From Lewinella sp039816955 (lineage in GTDB: Bacteria; Bacteroidota; Bacteroidia; Chitinophagales; Saprospiraceae), in contig JBCBWU010000057.1 in NCBI GenBank assembly GCA_039816955.1, positions 1 through 36,558 on the forward strand: a DNA stretch of 36,558 bases, given 5' to 3'. The first letter of the stretch is position 1; each line of letters opens with the position of its first letter. Shown one piece after another: positions 1-8,314 of the stretch. A program made the translations under genes and the position numbers. The notes beneath the pieces are model-generated. The model was not told the origin of the DNA, did not search any database, and saw only the letters and a list, made by a program, of their open reading frames with translations.

Positions 1-1
1 T

Positions 2-808
2 GGAACCAACTACCTGCAAGCGGTCGGTGCTACGCTCATGGCTGGGCGAGATTTTGTGCCGAATAGCCGCAGCGACATGGAGAATTCCGTTTTGGTGAAT
101 CAGGAATTAGTAAAGACTATGGGCTGGACCGAGCCACTTGGTCAGCGGATTATCCTAAAGGACACCATTGCCCTAAATGTAGTGGGCGTTGTAAAGGATA
201 TCTATTTCAAAGGTGGTCTATGGGATCCGATTGCGCCAACTTTAATGCGCTATGTGGATCAGACAGATTATCAATACCTATCCGTACGAGCGAATGCTTC
301 TGATTTGTTAGCTGTAAAGCAAACGATGGACGAAAAATGGGCAGAAGTCTTCCCCAGTGAGTTGTCGCAGGTGCGCTTTATGGATGAGGGGAAGAGCGAA
401 ATGGCTTTGGTGAATAACAACATCCGTATCCTGTTTATGGTACTAGGGCTGGTCGCAGTGTTCCTTTCCGTAATTGGCCTGTTCAGCCTGGTCTCTTTGA
501 ATTTGGTCAAACGGATGAAAGAGATCGGCGTACGCAAAGTATTGGGTGCTTCTGTGGCTAACATTAGCTTGCGGGTCAGCAAGGAGTTCTTCATTATTCT
601 GATGGTTGCATCAGTACTTGGAGCAGTAGGCGCCTTTTACCTGACGGAAATGTTGATGTCCAGCATTTGGACCTACCATGTTCCACTTCAGTTTTGGCCA
701 TTTTTAGCTGCTATTTTATTGCTATTCGCTGCAAGTGCAGTGGCGATTGGCGGCAAAGTAGTGCGGGCTGCATCAACAAACCCGGCACTCATTTTGAAAG
801 ACGAATAG
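2..808 (+). CDS. FtsX/MacB-type ABC transporter permease, 3' part
   Basis: The gene is open to the left edge: in-frame codons read without a stop from base 2, so the ATG at 38 is internal. The first visible residues (YLQAVGATLMAGRDF) are the usual periplasmic MacB_PCD ending. The rest gives an extracytoplasmic stretch, then three hydrophobic segments at roughly residues 130-155, 184-208 and 221-240 of the reading from 38. Between the first two lies RMKEIGVRKVLGAS, the hallmark of the FtsX-like permease domain. Such permeases couple to an ATPase in MacB/LolE-like systems and move or shear envelope substrates. The substrate cannot be told. The partner ATPase and the N-terminal half must lie upstream of the window. 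Confidence 0.9.
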   Translation, partial: GTNYLQAVGATLMAGRDFVPNSRSDMENSVLVNQELVKTMGWTEPLGQRIILKDTIALNVVGVVKDIYFKGGLWDPIAPTLMRYVDQTDYQYLSVRANASDLLAVKQTMDEKWAEVFPSELSQVRFMDEGKSEMALVNNNIRILFMVLGLVAVFLSVIGLFSLVSLNLVKRMKEIGVRKVLGASVANISLRVSKEFFIILMVASVLGAVGAFYLTEMLMSSIWTYHVPLQFWPFLAAILLLFAASAVAIGGKVVRAASTNPALILKDE

Positions 809-848
809 GGAGGCCAACAAATTGGGAAAATTAATAGACCTTTGCGGC

Positions 849-880
849 GTGGAACAAAGAAGTTGAAATCTTTGTTCCGC
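849..880 (+). other. Hairpin between the permease gene and the DUF5916 gene
   Basis: GGAACAAAGA at 851-860 pairs with TCTTTGTTCC at 869-878 around an 8-nt loop, and a G-U and a G-C pair extend the stem to 12. No T-tract follows, so it is not a standard intrinsic terminator. It ends about 44 bases before the next start codon and could be a leader structure or a transcript 3' end. Confidence 0.5.
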
Positions 881-923
881 CTAGAAACCAGACTAGAGCC
901 TGGAAAAACGCAAAGAATACCCC

Positions 924-3140
924 ATGAGTCGTCTATCGCTAGTGATGGTCAGTTGTCTGCTGTCCGTACAACTATTTGCTCAAAGTGAGCGACCAAACCA
1001 ATCTTCCCATCGCCTTGATATTCAGCGAGCTAATAGTGAGATTCGCTTAGATGGTGTCTTAGATGAGGCGGCCTGGAAAGCTGCTGCTGTGGCGGGTGAT
1101 TTCTGGGAAAAGGATCCCCGAGACGATGTGAAATCCGTCGTGCAAACCGAAGGTCGACTCACCTATGATGATCAGTTCCTCTACGTAGCCATTACCTGCT
1201 TTGATACCAGTACCAACCACGTTATTCAAACCCTAAAACGAGACGTGGGCTATTGGGATAGCGACGCCGTGGCTATCACCCTTGATCCGATCAATGAGGC
1301 GGCCAATGGGTTCATGTTTGGGGTCAATCCATTGGGGGTGCAGATGGAAGCCCTACTGGGTGGCGGAAGTGGCCCCGGTACCTGGAATAATAACTGGGAC
1401 AATATCTGGTACGCCGAGACTGCACAGTATGAAGACCGTTGGGTGGTAGAAATGGCTATCCCGTTCAAAACCTTACGTTACGAAGCAGGTGCGAAGATTT
1501 GGGGAATCAACTTCCTACGCAACGATGCCAAGCGTAACCGCTTTCATGTATGGGCACCTATTCCACGTCAGTTTTGGGGTATTGATCAAGGCTATTCGGG
1601 ACAATTGGTGTGGGATAAAGAACCGCCCGTAGCTACCGGAAACGTGGCCATAATTCCCTATATCTCTGGCCAATTCCAACAAGATATGGAAGCGGAGGTG
1701 CCGGATGAAAAAGAAGAATGGTTAGGCCAAGCTGGGGTAGATGCCAAAATTGCCTTAAGCCCATCCTTGAATCTCGACTTGACGGTAAACCCGGATTTTA
1801 GCCAGGTCGATGTTGATGTCCAGCAGACTAACCTAACTCGTTTCAACCTTTTCTTCCCGGAGCGCAGGAATTTCTTTCTGGAGAACAGTGATATGTTTAC
1901 CTCTTTCGGTATTCCTCCGGCACGTCCGTTTTTTAGCCGCAGAATTGGCTTAGATGAAGATGGGCAGGCCGTTCCCATTACCTTTGGGGCCCGTTTGACG
2001 GGTAATGTGACCGATGACCTGCGGATTGGGGTGCTCGGTGTACAGACTAAGGCGAATGATGTACAAGCCGGACAAAACTACTTTACGGCGGCCTTTTCCC
2101 AACGGGTGCTGGAGCGATCGTCCATTCGTGGAATGTTTATCAATCGGCAAGCTTTTGCTAACGGAGAATTCAGCGATACCGACTATAACCGCAATGCAGA
2201 TCTGGAATTCAATTATCAAAGCGCCGACGGTTCGATAGAAGGTTGGGCTGGTTACCATCATGCTTTTCGACAAGGCGTGGATGACAAACAAGTTTTCTGG
2301 AACACTGGTGGTGCCTACACGGGAGCTAACTTCAATTTCCTGGTGGACTATGTGACTGTTGGTGAAAACTACTTTGCGGATGTCGGGTTTGTTAATCGAT
2401 TAGAAAATTATGATGCAGTACGTGATACCACCATCCGCCGGGGATATAAAATTCTCTACACACCTTTAAACTTCACCTTGCTGCCTCAGGTGGACTGGTT
2501 GCAGAATCTAAATATCAATTTAGAGAACGCCCTATTTCTTAATGATGATTATTCGCTCAACGAGCGGATTACCGCAGCCATTATTGTTGCGGAATTTCCT
2601 AATTCTTCTCGCTTAGAATTTGGAACGGTAAACTATACGACCGACCTACTCTTTCCGTTCGATTTTACCGATGGTGAGCCCCTGCCTGCCGGGCGCTATA
2701 ACTACCAGGATTTTGGGATCAATTACAATTCCGATCAGCGCAAACTGCTCAGTTATGGCCTGCAGTTGGAAGGCGGAGGTTTCTACAATGGCCGCCGTAC
2801 TCTGGTAGGAGGAAACCTCAATTATCGGGTGCAACCTTGGGGTAGTTTTGCCCTATCAGCCAACTACAACCAACTGACTTTCCCGGATAACTTTGGGGAG
2901 GAGACACTCTGGCTCATTGGCCCACGAGCGGAAGTGAACTTCTCCAAGAATCTCTTTTGGACCACCTTCTTACAATACAATACGCAGGCGGATAACTTCA
3001 ACATCAATAGTCGTCTACAGTGGCAATTTCGCCCGCTTTCCTGGTTATTCCTGGTTTATTCGGACAACTATGCAGTAGACGTTTGGGGGCCTAAGAACCG
3101 GGCACTGGTGCTAAAGGTCAATTATTGGTTGGTGCTTTAG
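924..3140 (+). CDS. DUF5916 family outer-membrane protein with CBM9-like N-terminal domain
   Basis: 738 residues. A signal peptide covers about residues 1-20, ending LFAQ. Residues about 30-230 match the carbohydrate-binding family 9-like fold seen in this family (IRLDGVLDEAAWKAA, then a DDQFLYVAITCFD strand). The remainder is the DUF5916 region, rich in aromatic, alternating beta strands with the typical FFPERRNFFLEN motif, and it ends in a short strand with a C-terminal hydrophobic residue, as expected of an outer-membrane barrel. Members are common in Bacteroidota, often near hydrolases or transporters, but their function is not established. Ligand binding at the cell surface is an inference from the CBM9-like domain. 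The gene stands alone on its strand and the length is normal for the family. Confidence 0.85.
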   Translation: MSRLSLVMVSCLLSVQLFAQSERPNQSSHRLDIQRANSEIRLDGVLDEAAWKAAAVAGDFWEKDPRDDVKSVVQTEGRLTYDDQFLYVAITCFDTSTNHVIQTLKRDVGYWDSDAVAITLDPINEAANGFMFGVNPLGVQMEALLGGGSGPGTWNNNWDNIWYAETAQYEDRWVVEMAIPFKTLRYEAGAKIWGINFLRNDAKRNRFHVWAPIPRQFWGIDQGYSGQLVWDKEPPVATGNVAIIPYISGQFQQDMEAEVPDEKEEWLGQAGVDAKIALSPSLNLDLTVNPDFSQVDVDVQQTNLTRFNLFFPERRNFFLENSDMFTSFGIPPARPFFSRRIGLDEDGQAVPITFGARLTGNVTDDLRIGVLGVQTKANDVQAGQNYFTAAFSQRVLERSSIRGMFINRQAFANGEFSDTDYNRNADLEFNYQSADGSIEGWAGYHHAFRQGVDDKQVFWNTGGAYTGANFNFLVDYVTVGENYFADVGFVNRLENYDAVRDTTIRRGYKILYTPLNFTLLPQVDWLQNLNINLENALFLNDDYSLNERITAAIIVAEFPNSSRLEFGTVNYTTDLLFPFDFTDGEPLPAGRYNYQDFGINYNSDQRKLLSYGLQLEGGGFYNGRRTLVGGNLNYRVQPWGSFALSANYNQLTFPDNFGEETLWLIGPRAEVNFSKNLFWTTFLQYNTQADNFNINSRLQWQFRPLSWLFLVYSDNYAVDVWGPKNRALVLKVNYWLVL

Positions 3141-3508
3141 GCCTTTCGTAATGGGATGACCGCACCTTGCATTCTATAGTGAAATATTGCATTTAGAATA
3201 GTGGAATAACTGTCGGGTTTGTCTTGGAAGGCTGATTTGAGTTTAGAGCCGAAACACTAATTACTCTTCCATCTCGATACTGACACCCCAAGAGATGAAC
3301 GGCGTCAACGGTTTTGGAGGTGGGGGTATATGCAGAGTAGATCAGCAAGAACTCCATAGTGAAATGTAGTACACTCTGTATAGTAGCGTCAACGCCCCAA
3401 CTTCACGAAAGTAGCTGTTCATCCATCTTCGATATTGATTCGTGGCTAAAGTGCTATGCTTACGTCTACCTGAAAGTACGAGTACGTGTCCTTATTGAGA
3501 TTGGTACT

Positions 3509-3538
3509 CCTGCCTGCCGAAACGGCAGTACAGGCAGG
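3509..3538. repeat. Nested inverted repeat, CCTGCCTG...CAGGCAGG
   Basis: CCTGCCTG at 3509-3516 is mirrored by CAGGCAGG at 3531-3538, and inside it CTGCCG (3514-3519) pairs with CGGCAG (3523-3528) around AAA. The two stems share bases and are partly exclusive. This looks like a REP-type palindromic element, but I cannot confirm its copy number from one window. Confidence 0.5.
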
Positions 3539-3544
3539 TTTTGG

Positions 3545-3574
3545 GTACCTTTTTTTGCTGTAGAAAAAAGGTAC
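3545..3574. terminator. Hairpin with A/T-tract arms, terminator-like
   Basis: GTACCTTTTTT (3545-3555) and AAAAAAGGTAC (3564-3574) form a perfect 11-bp inverted repeat with an 8-nt loop. Because the arms themselves are A/T runs it could act in either direction, or be the end of a small palindromic element together with 3509-3538. No gene ends directly before it, so a terminator role is uncertain. Confidence 0.35.
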
Positions 3575-3689
3575 GTCACATAGAGCTGGCAGCTTACAAT
3601 TTGCTGTTACTAACTTTTTAGTAACCTGAGACGCTCAAAGCTTTCGATTGGAAAACGATCACAATACTAAAATCTATCCCAAATAACGC

Positions 3690-3697
3690 TACCTTTG
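3690..3697 (+). promoter_or_regulatory. Bacteroidota -7 element TACCTTTG
   Basis: TACCTTTG fits the primary sigma -7 consensus TAnnTTTG of Bacteroidota. It lies 136 bases before the GAPDH start. I see no clean TTTG -33 box at the expected distance, so this remains a candidate. Confidence 0.35.
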
Positions 3698-3735
3698 CGG
3701 CACCAAATAAAACCACGACAAGGCATTGATTATTA

Positions 3736-3815
3736 GGCACGAAGGTGCCGGATTGGTCATTTGCTCAGTCAATTAATTGATGTTCACCAGATCTTCATTT
3801 TTGGAGTCTGGTGAA
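3736..3815 (+). promoter_or_regulatory. Structured 5' leader of the GAPDH gene
   Basis: Two hairpins follow the candidate promoter. GGCAC/GTGCC (3736-3740 and 3745-3749) has a GAAG loop. TTCACCAGA/TCTGGTGAA (3783-3791 and 3807-3815) is a perfect 9-bp stem with a 15-nt loop ending 18 bases before the ATG. No known riboswitch class is recognised. A role in message stability or translation is an inference. Confidence 0.4.
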
Positions 3816-3833
3816 TGAGATTAAAACCACCAC

Positions 3834-5312
3834 ATGTTGCAAGACAATAGTATTTTAGGTGCCCAGGTTGACGCCGCCCTAGACCATTGGCGCCAGGAGG
3901 AAAAACAAGCCTTAGAACTCCTCCGAATTGTGGGCGAATTGCGCTTCGACCGTTCCATTGAACTGGTCTTCTTCCGCCGGGATATTTATGATGCGCGCCC
4001 GAGCACCGTTCTCAATTTTCATCGCCTTGCCGAGAACTATTCAGATGCACCCCTACAAATCGAAGATAGCTTGTTGCTGGCCCAAGCCATTCACCGGCTG
4101 GACGCTGTAGTAGCGGCTCGGGTTGATCTGGGTAAACTGGCCCTGGAATGGCGTGAAGCCAAACACCAAAACGGTGTATCCGCAGAGGCTTTTATCGGTG
4201 ATCAATTGGGGCATCTTTGCGGAGTAGAACCATTACACGATGGTTCTCGTGATGTAGTCCTCTATGGCTTCGGCCGTATTGGCCGCCTTGTGGCGCGCCG
4301 CTTGATTACTTCCACGGGACGTGGGGAACAGTTGCGTTTAAAGGCCATTGTGATTCGTCCCAAGTTGAAAGACCGTTTCACCGAAGCCAGCAAGCGTGCA
4401 TCTTTACTTGCTTCAGACAGTGTACACGGTGAATTCCACGGTATGGTTGAAGTAAGTGCCGACGGTCATGAACTGATCGTCAACGGTAACCGGATTCAGT
4501 TGATTTTCGCAGGTAAACCGGCAGATATCGACTACCGGGATTATGGTATAAATGGAGCCGTTCTGATTGATAATACTGGCGTTTGGCGTGATCGCGAAGG
4601 CCTATCGGAGCACTTGCGCCCAGGTATTGCCAAGGTGTTACTTACTGCACCGGCTAAAGGCGATATTCCAAATATCGTTTATGGTGTGAACAGCCCGGAA
4701 GACCGCCCATCCGAGCAAATCTTTAGTGCTGCTTCCTGTACTACCAATGCCATCGCTCCCGTCATCGATGTGGTAGAACGAGCCTTTGGAATTGAGCAAG
4801 GTCATATCGAGACGATTCACGCCTACACGAACGACCAAAACTTGTTGGACAACTTCCACAAGAAACCACGGAGGGGTAGGGGAGCACCTATCAATATGGT
4901 ATTGACCTCAACGGGGGCGGCTACTGCGGTAGCTAAAGTATTGCCACAATTGGCTGGTAAGCTAACTGGTAATGCAATCCGCGTACCCACACCAAACGTA
5001 TCTCTTGCTGTTCTTAACCTAAGTTTGAAGACGGAGACTGATGCTAAAGCATTGAATGAAGCTTTACGTGAAGCTGCTCTTTACGGCGACTTAGTGGAGC
5101 AGATTCAGTATTCTACTTCAACGGAGTATGTGTCGAGTAATGCGGTAGGAAACACCTGCACATCGGTACTAGATGCACCTTCTACCATTGTTAGTGCTGA
5201 TGGAAAGCAGGTAGTACTGTACGTATGGTACGACAATGAGTACGGCTATACTTGTCAGGTCGTACGCCTGGCAAAACACATTGCCGGTGCACGTCGATAC
5301 CGATACTACTAG
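3834..5312 (+). CDS. gap: Glyceraldehyde-3-phosphate dehydrogenase, long form
   Basis: 492 residues, against about 335 for the classical enzyme; the excess is an N-terminal extension of about 140 residues of mostly helical character. The NAD-binding motif GFGRIG is at residues 145-150. The catalytic Cys302 lies in SAASCTTN, and His329 in TIHAYTNDQ is the expected proton-relay partner. The C-terminal WYDNEYGY motif is present. It converts glyceraldehyde-3-phosphate, phosphate and NAD(P)+ to 1,3-bisphosphoglycerate. Long forms are known in Bacteroidota and some gammaproteobacteria beside a standard copy, and may serve gluconeogenesis; that role is not settled by sequence. The gene is monocistronic with its own promoter candidate, leader and terminator. 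Confidence 0.93.
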   Translation: MLQDNSILGAQVDAALDHWRQEEKQALELLRIVGELRFDRSIELVFFRRDIYDARPSTVLNFHRLAENYSDAPLQIEDSLLLAQAIHRLDAVVAARVDLGKLALEWREAKHQNGVSAEAFIGDQLGHLCGVEPLHDGSRDVVLYGFGRIGRLVARRLITSTGRGEQLRLKAIVIRPKLKDRFTEASKRASLLASDSVHGEFHGMVEVSADGHELIVNGNRIQLIFAGKPADIDYRDYGINGAVLIDNTGVWRDREGLSEHLRPGIAKVLLTAPAKGDIPNIVYGVNSPEDRPSEQIFSAASCTTNAIAPVIDVVERAFGIEQGHIETIHAYTNDQNLLDNFHKKPRRGRGAPINMVLTSTGAATAVAKVLPQLAGKLTGNAIRVPTPNVSLAVLNLSLKTETDAKALNEALREAALYGDLVEQIQYSTSTEYVSSNAVGNTCTSVLDAPSTIVSADGKQVVLYVWYDNEYGYTCQVVRLAKHIAGARRYRYY

Positions 5313-5333
5313 GAGATACTAGAAAGAGTAATG

Positions 5334-5372
5334 ATAGGTGGAAGGAACAAGGTCTCTTCCGCCTATTTTTTT
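5334..5372 (+). terminator. Intrinsic terminator of the GAPDH gene
   Basis: ATAGGTGGAAG (5334-5344) pairs with CTTCCGCCTAT (5356-5366) through one G-U pair, with an 11-nt loop, and runs straight into seven T residues. It starts 22 bases after the GAPDH stop codon. This is the clearest terminator in the window. Confidence 0.85.
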
Positions 5373-5425
5373 GCCACCTTGTTTTATAGCTAAAAATTTA
5401 GTTAATTGCTAGAAAATCACCCTTT

Positions 5426-6319
5426 ATGAAAAAGAATCTACTCCTTCTTTGCCTGGTCATGATTTGCACAACAATCACTTTAGCCCAGCAAGTAGCGGAT
5501 ACCAGTCAGTTTTTCACCATCGAACGCGCTGCGTATCCCAAAGGGCAAGGGCCTCGTGTTTGGGTCGATGCCGCACATAATAATTTTCATACGGTTGAGG
5601 GACGCTACGCCGCGTTTGGTAATGTCCTGAAGGCAGATGGGTACCAGGTTGCTGACCAGCAGGAGATGATCACTGCTGAGGTGCTTTCCAACTGCGAGGT
5701 GTACGTTATTGCCAACCCCTTGCATGAAAGCAATAGACAGAACTGGACTAATCCTTGCCCAAGTGCCTTCACAACAGCAGAAATTGAGGCGCTGAGACAC
5801 TGGGTGGAAGCAGGAGGTAGCTTATTCTTGATTGCTGATCACATGCCGTTTGGTGGTGCAGCAGCCGAGCTTGGTGCGGCCTTCGGAATTGAGTGGTCCA
5901 ATTGTTTTGCGATGGATAATCGCCGTCGCAACTTTGATCGCTTTTCTCGTAAGAAAGGTAACCTTGGCGAGACCGCATTGACGGAAGGTATCAATAGCAT
6001 TGTAACTTTTACGGGGAGCGCTTTCCGGGCACCCGAAAATGCTGAAACCATAGTTGCGCTAAGTGAAGATTTTACATTATTGAGTCCGGAAGTAGCGTGG
6101 GAGTTTACCAATGATACACCCTACCAATCAGCTGCTGGCTGGCAGCAGATTGCCTATTTTAAATTCGGCGATGGCCGAGTGGTCATTAGTGGTGAAGCCG
6201 CTATGTTTAGCGCTCAATTGGGGGGACCACAACGACAAAAGTTTGGTATGAATACAAAGGTGGCGAAAGAGAATGTGCAATTGCTACGAAACTTGGTCGG
6301 TTGGTTAGCCGGCAATTGA
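5426..6319 (+). CDS. Secreted DUF4350-like protein
   Basis: 297 residues with an N-terminal signal peptide (about residues 1-20, LLCLVMICTTITLAQ). The core resembles the DUF4350/glutamine-amidotransferase-like fold: a strand with VWVDAAHNNFHT, a VYVIANPLHES strand, then LRHWVEAGGSLFLIADHMPFGG, the familiar 'put in a box, remove the barrier' pattern of this fold. No catalytic Cys in a nucleophile elbow is apparent, so enzymatic activity is not claimed. It probably acts in the periplasm. Its last bases overlap, on the other strand, the reading frame of a truncated SRPBCC gene. Confidence 0.65.
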   Translation: MKKNLLLLCLVMICTTITLAQQVADTSQFFTIERAAYPKGQGPRVWVDAAHNNFHTVEGRYAAFGNVLKADGYQVADQQEMITAEVLSNCEVYVIANPLHESNRQNWTNPCPSAFTTAEIEALRHWVEAGGSLFLIADHMPFGGAAAELGAAFGIEWSNCFAMDNRRRNFDRFSRKKGNLGETALTEGINSIVTFTGSAFRAPENAETIVALSEDFTLLSPEVAWEFTNDTPYQSAAGWQQIAYFKFGDGRVVISGEAAMFSAQLGGPQRQKFGMNTKVAKENVQLLRNLVGWLAGN

Positions 6320-6594
6320 GTGGAAACAGCACAGGAGGAAGAAGTATCCCAGTGCACAATTTTCTCCTTCAGCAGGTCGGGGCCAAACTGACAATGGCGT
6401 TCGCAGCCCTCACCCCATTCTCCGGCTTTGTTGGCTTGCACCAACTCAACGTGCTTGATCATCGGCATCCATTGCGTCCTGCCTTGATGATCAGCTATTA
6501 CCTTCCATACCTCCTCTATTGGGGCATGTACCAGATAGCTTTTCTCTACTTGCTGAGGAGCGGTGGTAAATTGAGATACATTCAGAGTTTTCAT
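6214..6594 (-). pseudogene. Truncated SRPBCC-family gene
   Basis: The frame starts at ATG 6594 and its first 82 or so residues are a good N-terminal half of an SRPBCC (START/Bet v1-like) protein: VEKSYLVHAPIEEVWKVIAD, then GEGCERHCQF and LLKEKIVHWD. The homology stops at about base 6340, just where the neighbouring plus-strand gene ends, and the remaining frame to 6214 is only the antisense of that gene. Family members are usually about 140-160 residues, so the C-terminal helix and half of the sheet are missing. A deletion that joined the gene to its neighbour explains this best. It could still be transcribed. It shares the G-x-x-R-x-C pattern with the three SRPBCC genes at 18.1-20.3 kb. Confidence 0.7.
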
Positions 6595-6733
6595 GGTCGA
6601 TCAGTTCATTCTTAACTATCCTTTCATGACTTGTTTTATTAGAGGATAAGAGAAGGGAAATTGTCGAAGTAAAGCGGATGTTTGGACAACATTAGCTTGA
6701 TTCATATCTGAGAAAGTTCGTAGCATTGGAACT

Positions 6734-7288
6734 ATGAAAGAGTTTTTGCAGCGCCTCCGTACAATTGATTCGAATTTTATCATCGCCGCCTCTGCGGTAG
6801 TGATCAGTTTGTGTGCCCTTTTGGTATCCCTGCAAGAGGTTCGCATTATGCGGCAACAGCAAAAGGCCACCATGTTTCCCTTCGTAACGGCTAGCCGAGC
6901 CTACAATAATGATGGCTTTCGATTGGAGGTACGCAACAGTGGCACTGGACTAGCTAAGATCAATTCGGTTCTCATTACAGACGGTGAGGAATATTATACG
7001 AATTGGCTTGAAGTGATTGAGGCTTACCTGCCAGATAGTCTAGTATTTGGTTATGACAAGTTGAAGATGAATACGATCAATGGACTCATCATTACGCCAA
7101 ATGAGTCAGTCAATCTATTTTCTGTGCTATGGAGTCCGGCAACCAGAATGCTTGAGGAGCGGACCCGCAACCTACAACTCATTATCTGCTATTCGTCGCT
7201 ATTGGATGATCATTGGAAATTGGAAGATGGCGTCCAACAGCCTATCGCTGAGCCGTGTGACCGGATCGAGGAGCAGGAATTTTATTAA
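6734..7288 (+). CDS. Hypothetical protein with one N-terminal membrane segment
   Basis: 184 residues. A single hydrophobic segment at about residues 15-35 (FIIAASAVVISLCALLVSLQ) is followed by a short basic linker and a soluble beta-rich domain that includes RLEVRNSGTGLAKINSV. This layout, a membrane anchor plus an immunoglobulin-like or beta-sandwich domain, is common among conserved unknown proteins. No catalytic motif is seen and no function is proposed. It has no close co-directional neighbour. Confidence 0.6.
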   Translation: MKEFLQRLRTIDSNFIIAASAVVISLCALLVSLQEVRIMRQQQKATMFPFVTASRAYNNDGFRLEVRNSGTGLAKINSVLITDGEEYYTNWLEVIEAYLPDSLVFGYDKLKMNTINGLIITPNESVNLFSVLWSPATRMLEERTRNLQLIICYSSLLDDHWKLEDGVQQPIAEPCDRIEEQEFY

Positions 7289-7332
7289 GGTATTCTAGGG
7301 ATTTTTTGACTGGGAGTTTTGAGGGCAGATTT

Positions 7333-7456
7333 CCCATCGAAAAAATTAAATAACTCATTTTTTCTAGCGTATCAAGCTGGTGTTTTTTAGTGGTAGTGGC
7401 CTGATAATGAAAACTTTGTAAAAGTGTTAAAACCCATCGAAAAAATTAAATAACTC
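7333..7456. repeat. 24-nt direct repeat, two copies exactly 100 bp apart
   Basis: The 24 bases at 7333-7356, beginning CCCATCGAAAAAATT, recur without a mismatch at 7433-7456. The 76 bases between have no gene. The pair sits between the 3' ends of two convergent genes, where promoters are not expected, so it may mark a lost insertion or a small repeat family. Confidence 0.8.
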
Positions 7457-7505
7457 GATATTTCGAACAGATTTTGTCTTTTCAATAAGCATAACTTTAC
7501 CCGTC

Positions 7506-8267
7506 CTAGTTCACTACCACATTCACCTTGTCGACTCCAGTGTTCCCCGTCACCGGATCGTACGCATAAACCACAATTTCGTACAGGCCGGATGCTGGTA
7601 CTAGAAATTCTCCTTTGAAAAGATTCGGCTCGTCAATACCAAGTTCTACTTCACCAGCGGCTTCTCCATCTAGCTTAATTATTGCCTTTACTTCCATTTT
7701 ATTAGCATCCCAAAGTCCGCCGTTACTGATAGTGCATCCGCACATCATCACCACATTAGCAGTGATAGTGAGCGTATTCGCCGCTCGTTCATTAAGCGTA
7801 ATAAATTGATGGGTACGGGGTGAAAGAACGTCGATTATGAAGCCCGGTACTTCCAACACCACGCCGTCGCCCAAGATATCTTTTCCGGGAATGCCCCAAA
7901 CTTCAGTACTGCTAACAACCGCTGCCTGCCGTTGATTGGCCGGTGCAGTAACACTGATTTCCAATAATGTTGGTTCGTCCAAATCCAATACCGCCGTGAA
8001 CTTTGCGGTATTGTCATCCGCCAGTTGGGAATAGCGTTCCCTACTTTCCTGCATGATTTTGTCCGTATTGCCAGTAGTTCCTTCTGTTACGCCCTGGGCC
8101 AGAATTACTTGCGTCATTTTGTTGCGGATGACGACATGGGCACCACCAACGGAGCTACCTATAAACTTGGCATCTTTCGCTTTTGCTCTCACCACAATCG
8201 TTGTCGGAGTGGCAAATAAAAAGGTGCTGGCAGCTAGCAGGGCCAATACAGAAAATAGAACTCTCAT
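7506..8267 (-). CDS. Secreted hypothetical protein with beta-sandwich character
   Basis: 253 residues with a signal peptide (about residues 1-19, LLAASTFLFA). The mature part is beta-rich. It has a conserved-looking central patch MMCGCTISNGGLWDA with two Cys close together, and a C-terminal segment (GLYEIVVYAYDPVTGNTG) of the type seen in Ig-like or Big-like domains. The family is not one I can name and no enzyme motif is visible. A periplasmic or surface location is likely. The gene lies 47 bases downstream of the LOG-family gene on the same strand and may be co-transcribed with it. Confidence 0.6.
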   Translation of the reverse strand: MRVLFSVLALLAASTFLFATPTTIVVRAKAKDAKFIGSSVGGAHVVIRNKMTQVILAQGVTEGTTGNTDKIMQESRERYSQLADDNTAKFTAVLDLDEPTLLEISVTAPANQRQAAVVSSTEVWGIPGKDILGDGVVLEVPGFIIDVLSPRTHQFITLNERAANTLTITANVVMMCGCTISNGGLWDANKMEVKAIIKLDGEAAGEVELGIDEPNLFKGEFLVPASGLYEIVVYAYDPVTGNTGVDKVNVVVN

Positions 8268-8314
8268 AAGGATAGATATTGAGTTGCTAAAGATAGCTAC
8301 AATTTGTACGGAGC

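Larger units (their letters stand above)
3141..3833. other. 693-bp region without a convincing gene
   Basis: Short open frames here do not look like proteins. The stretch holds two adjacent hairpin elements (3509-3538 and 3545-3574), a promoter-like octamer (3690-3697) and a structured leader before GAPDH (3736-3815), each listed separately. Nothing else could be recognised between 3141 and 3500. Confidence 0.6.

Noticed and set aside
3261..3340. Minus-strand reading ending in a protein-like tail (PFISWGVSIEMEE)
   Set aside because: It is only about 26 codons long between stops; it could be the last piece of a lost gene but cannot be distinguished from chance.
3359..3583. 74-codon open frame in the gene-free region
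   Set aside because: Its product is low in hydrophobic-core pattern, Cys-rich and basic, matches no family, and runs through both hairpin elements.
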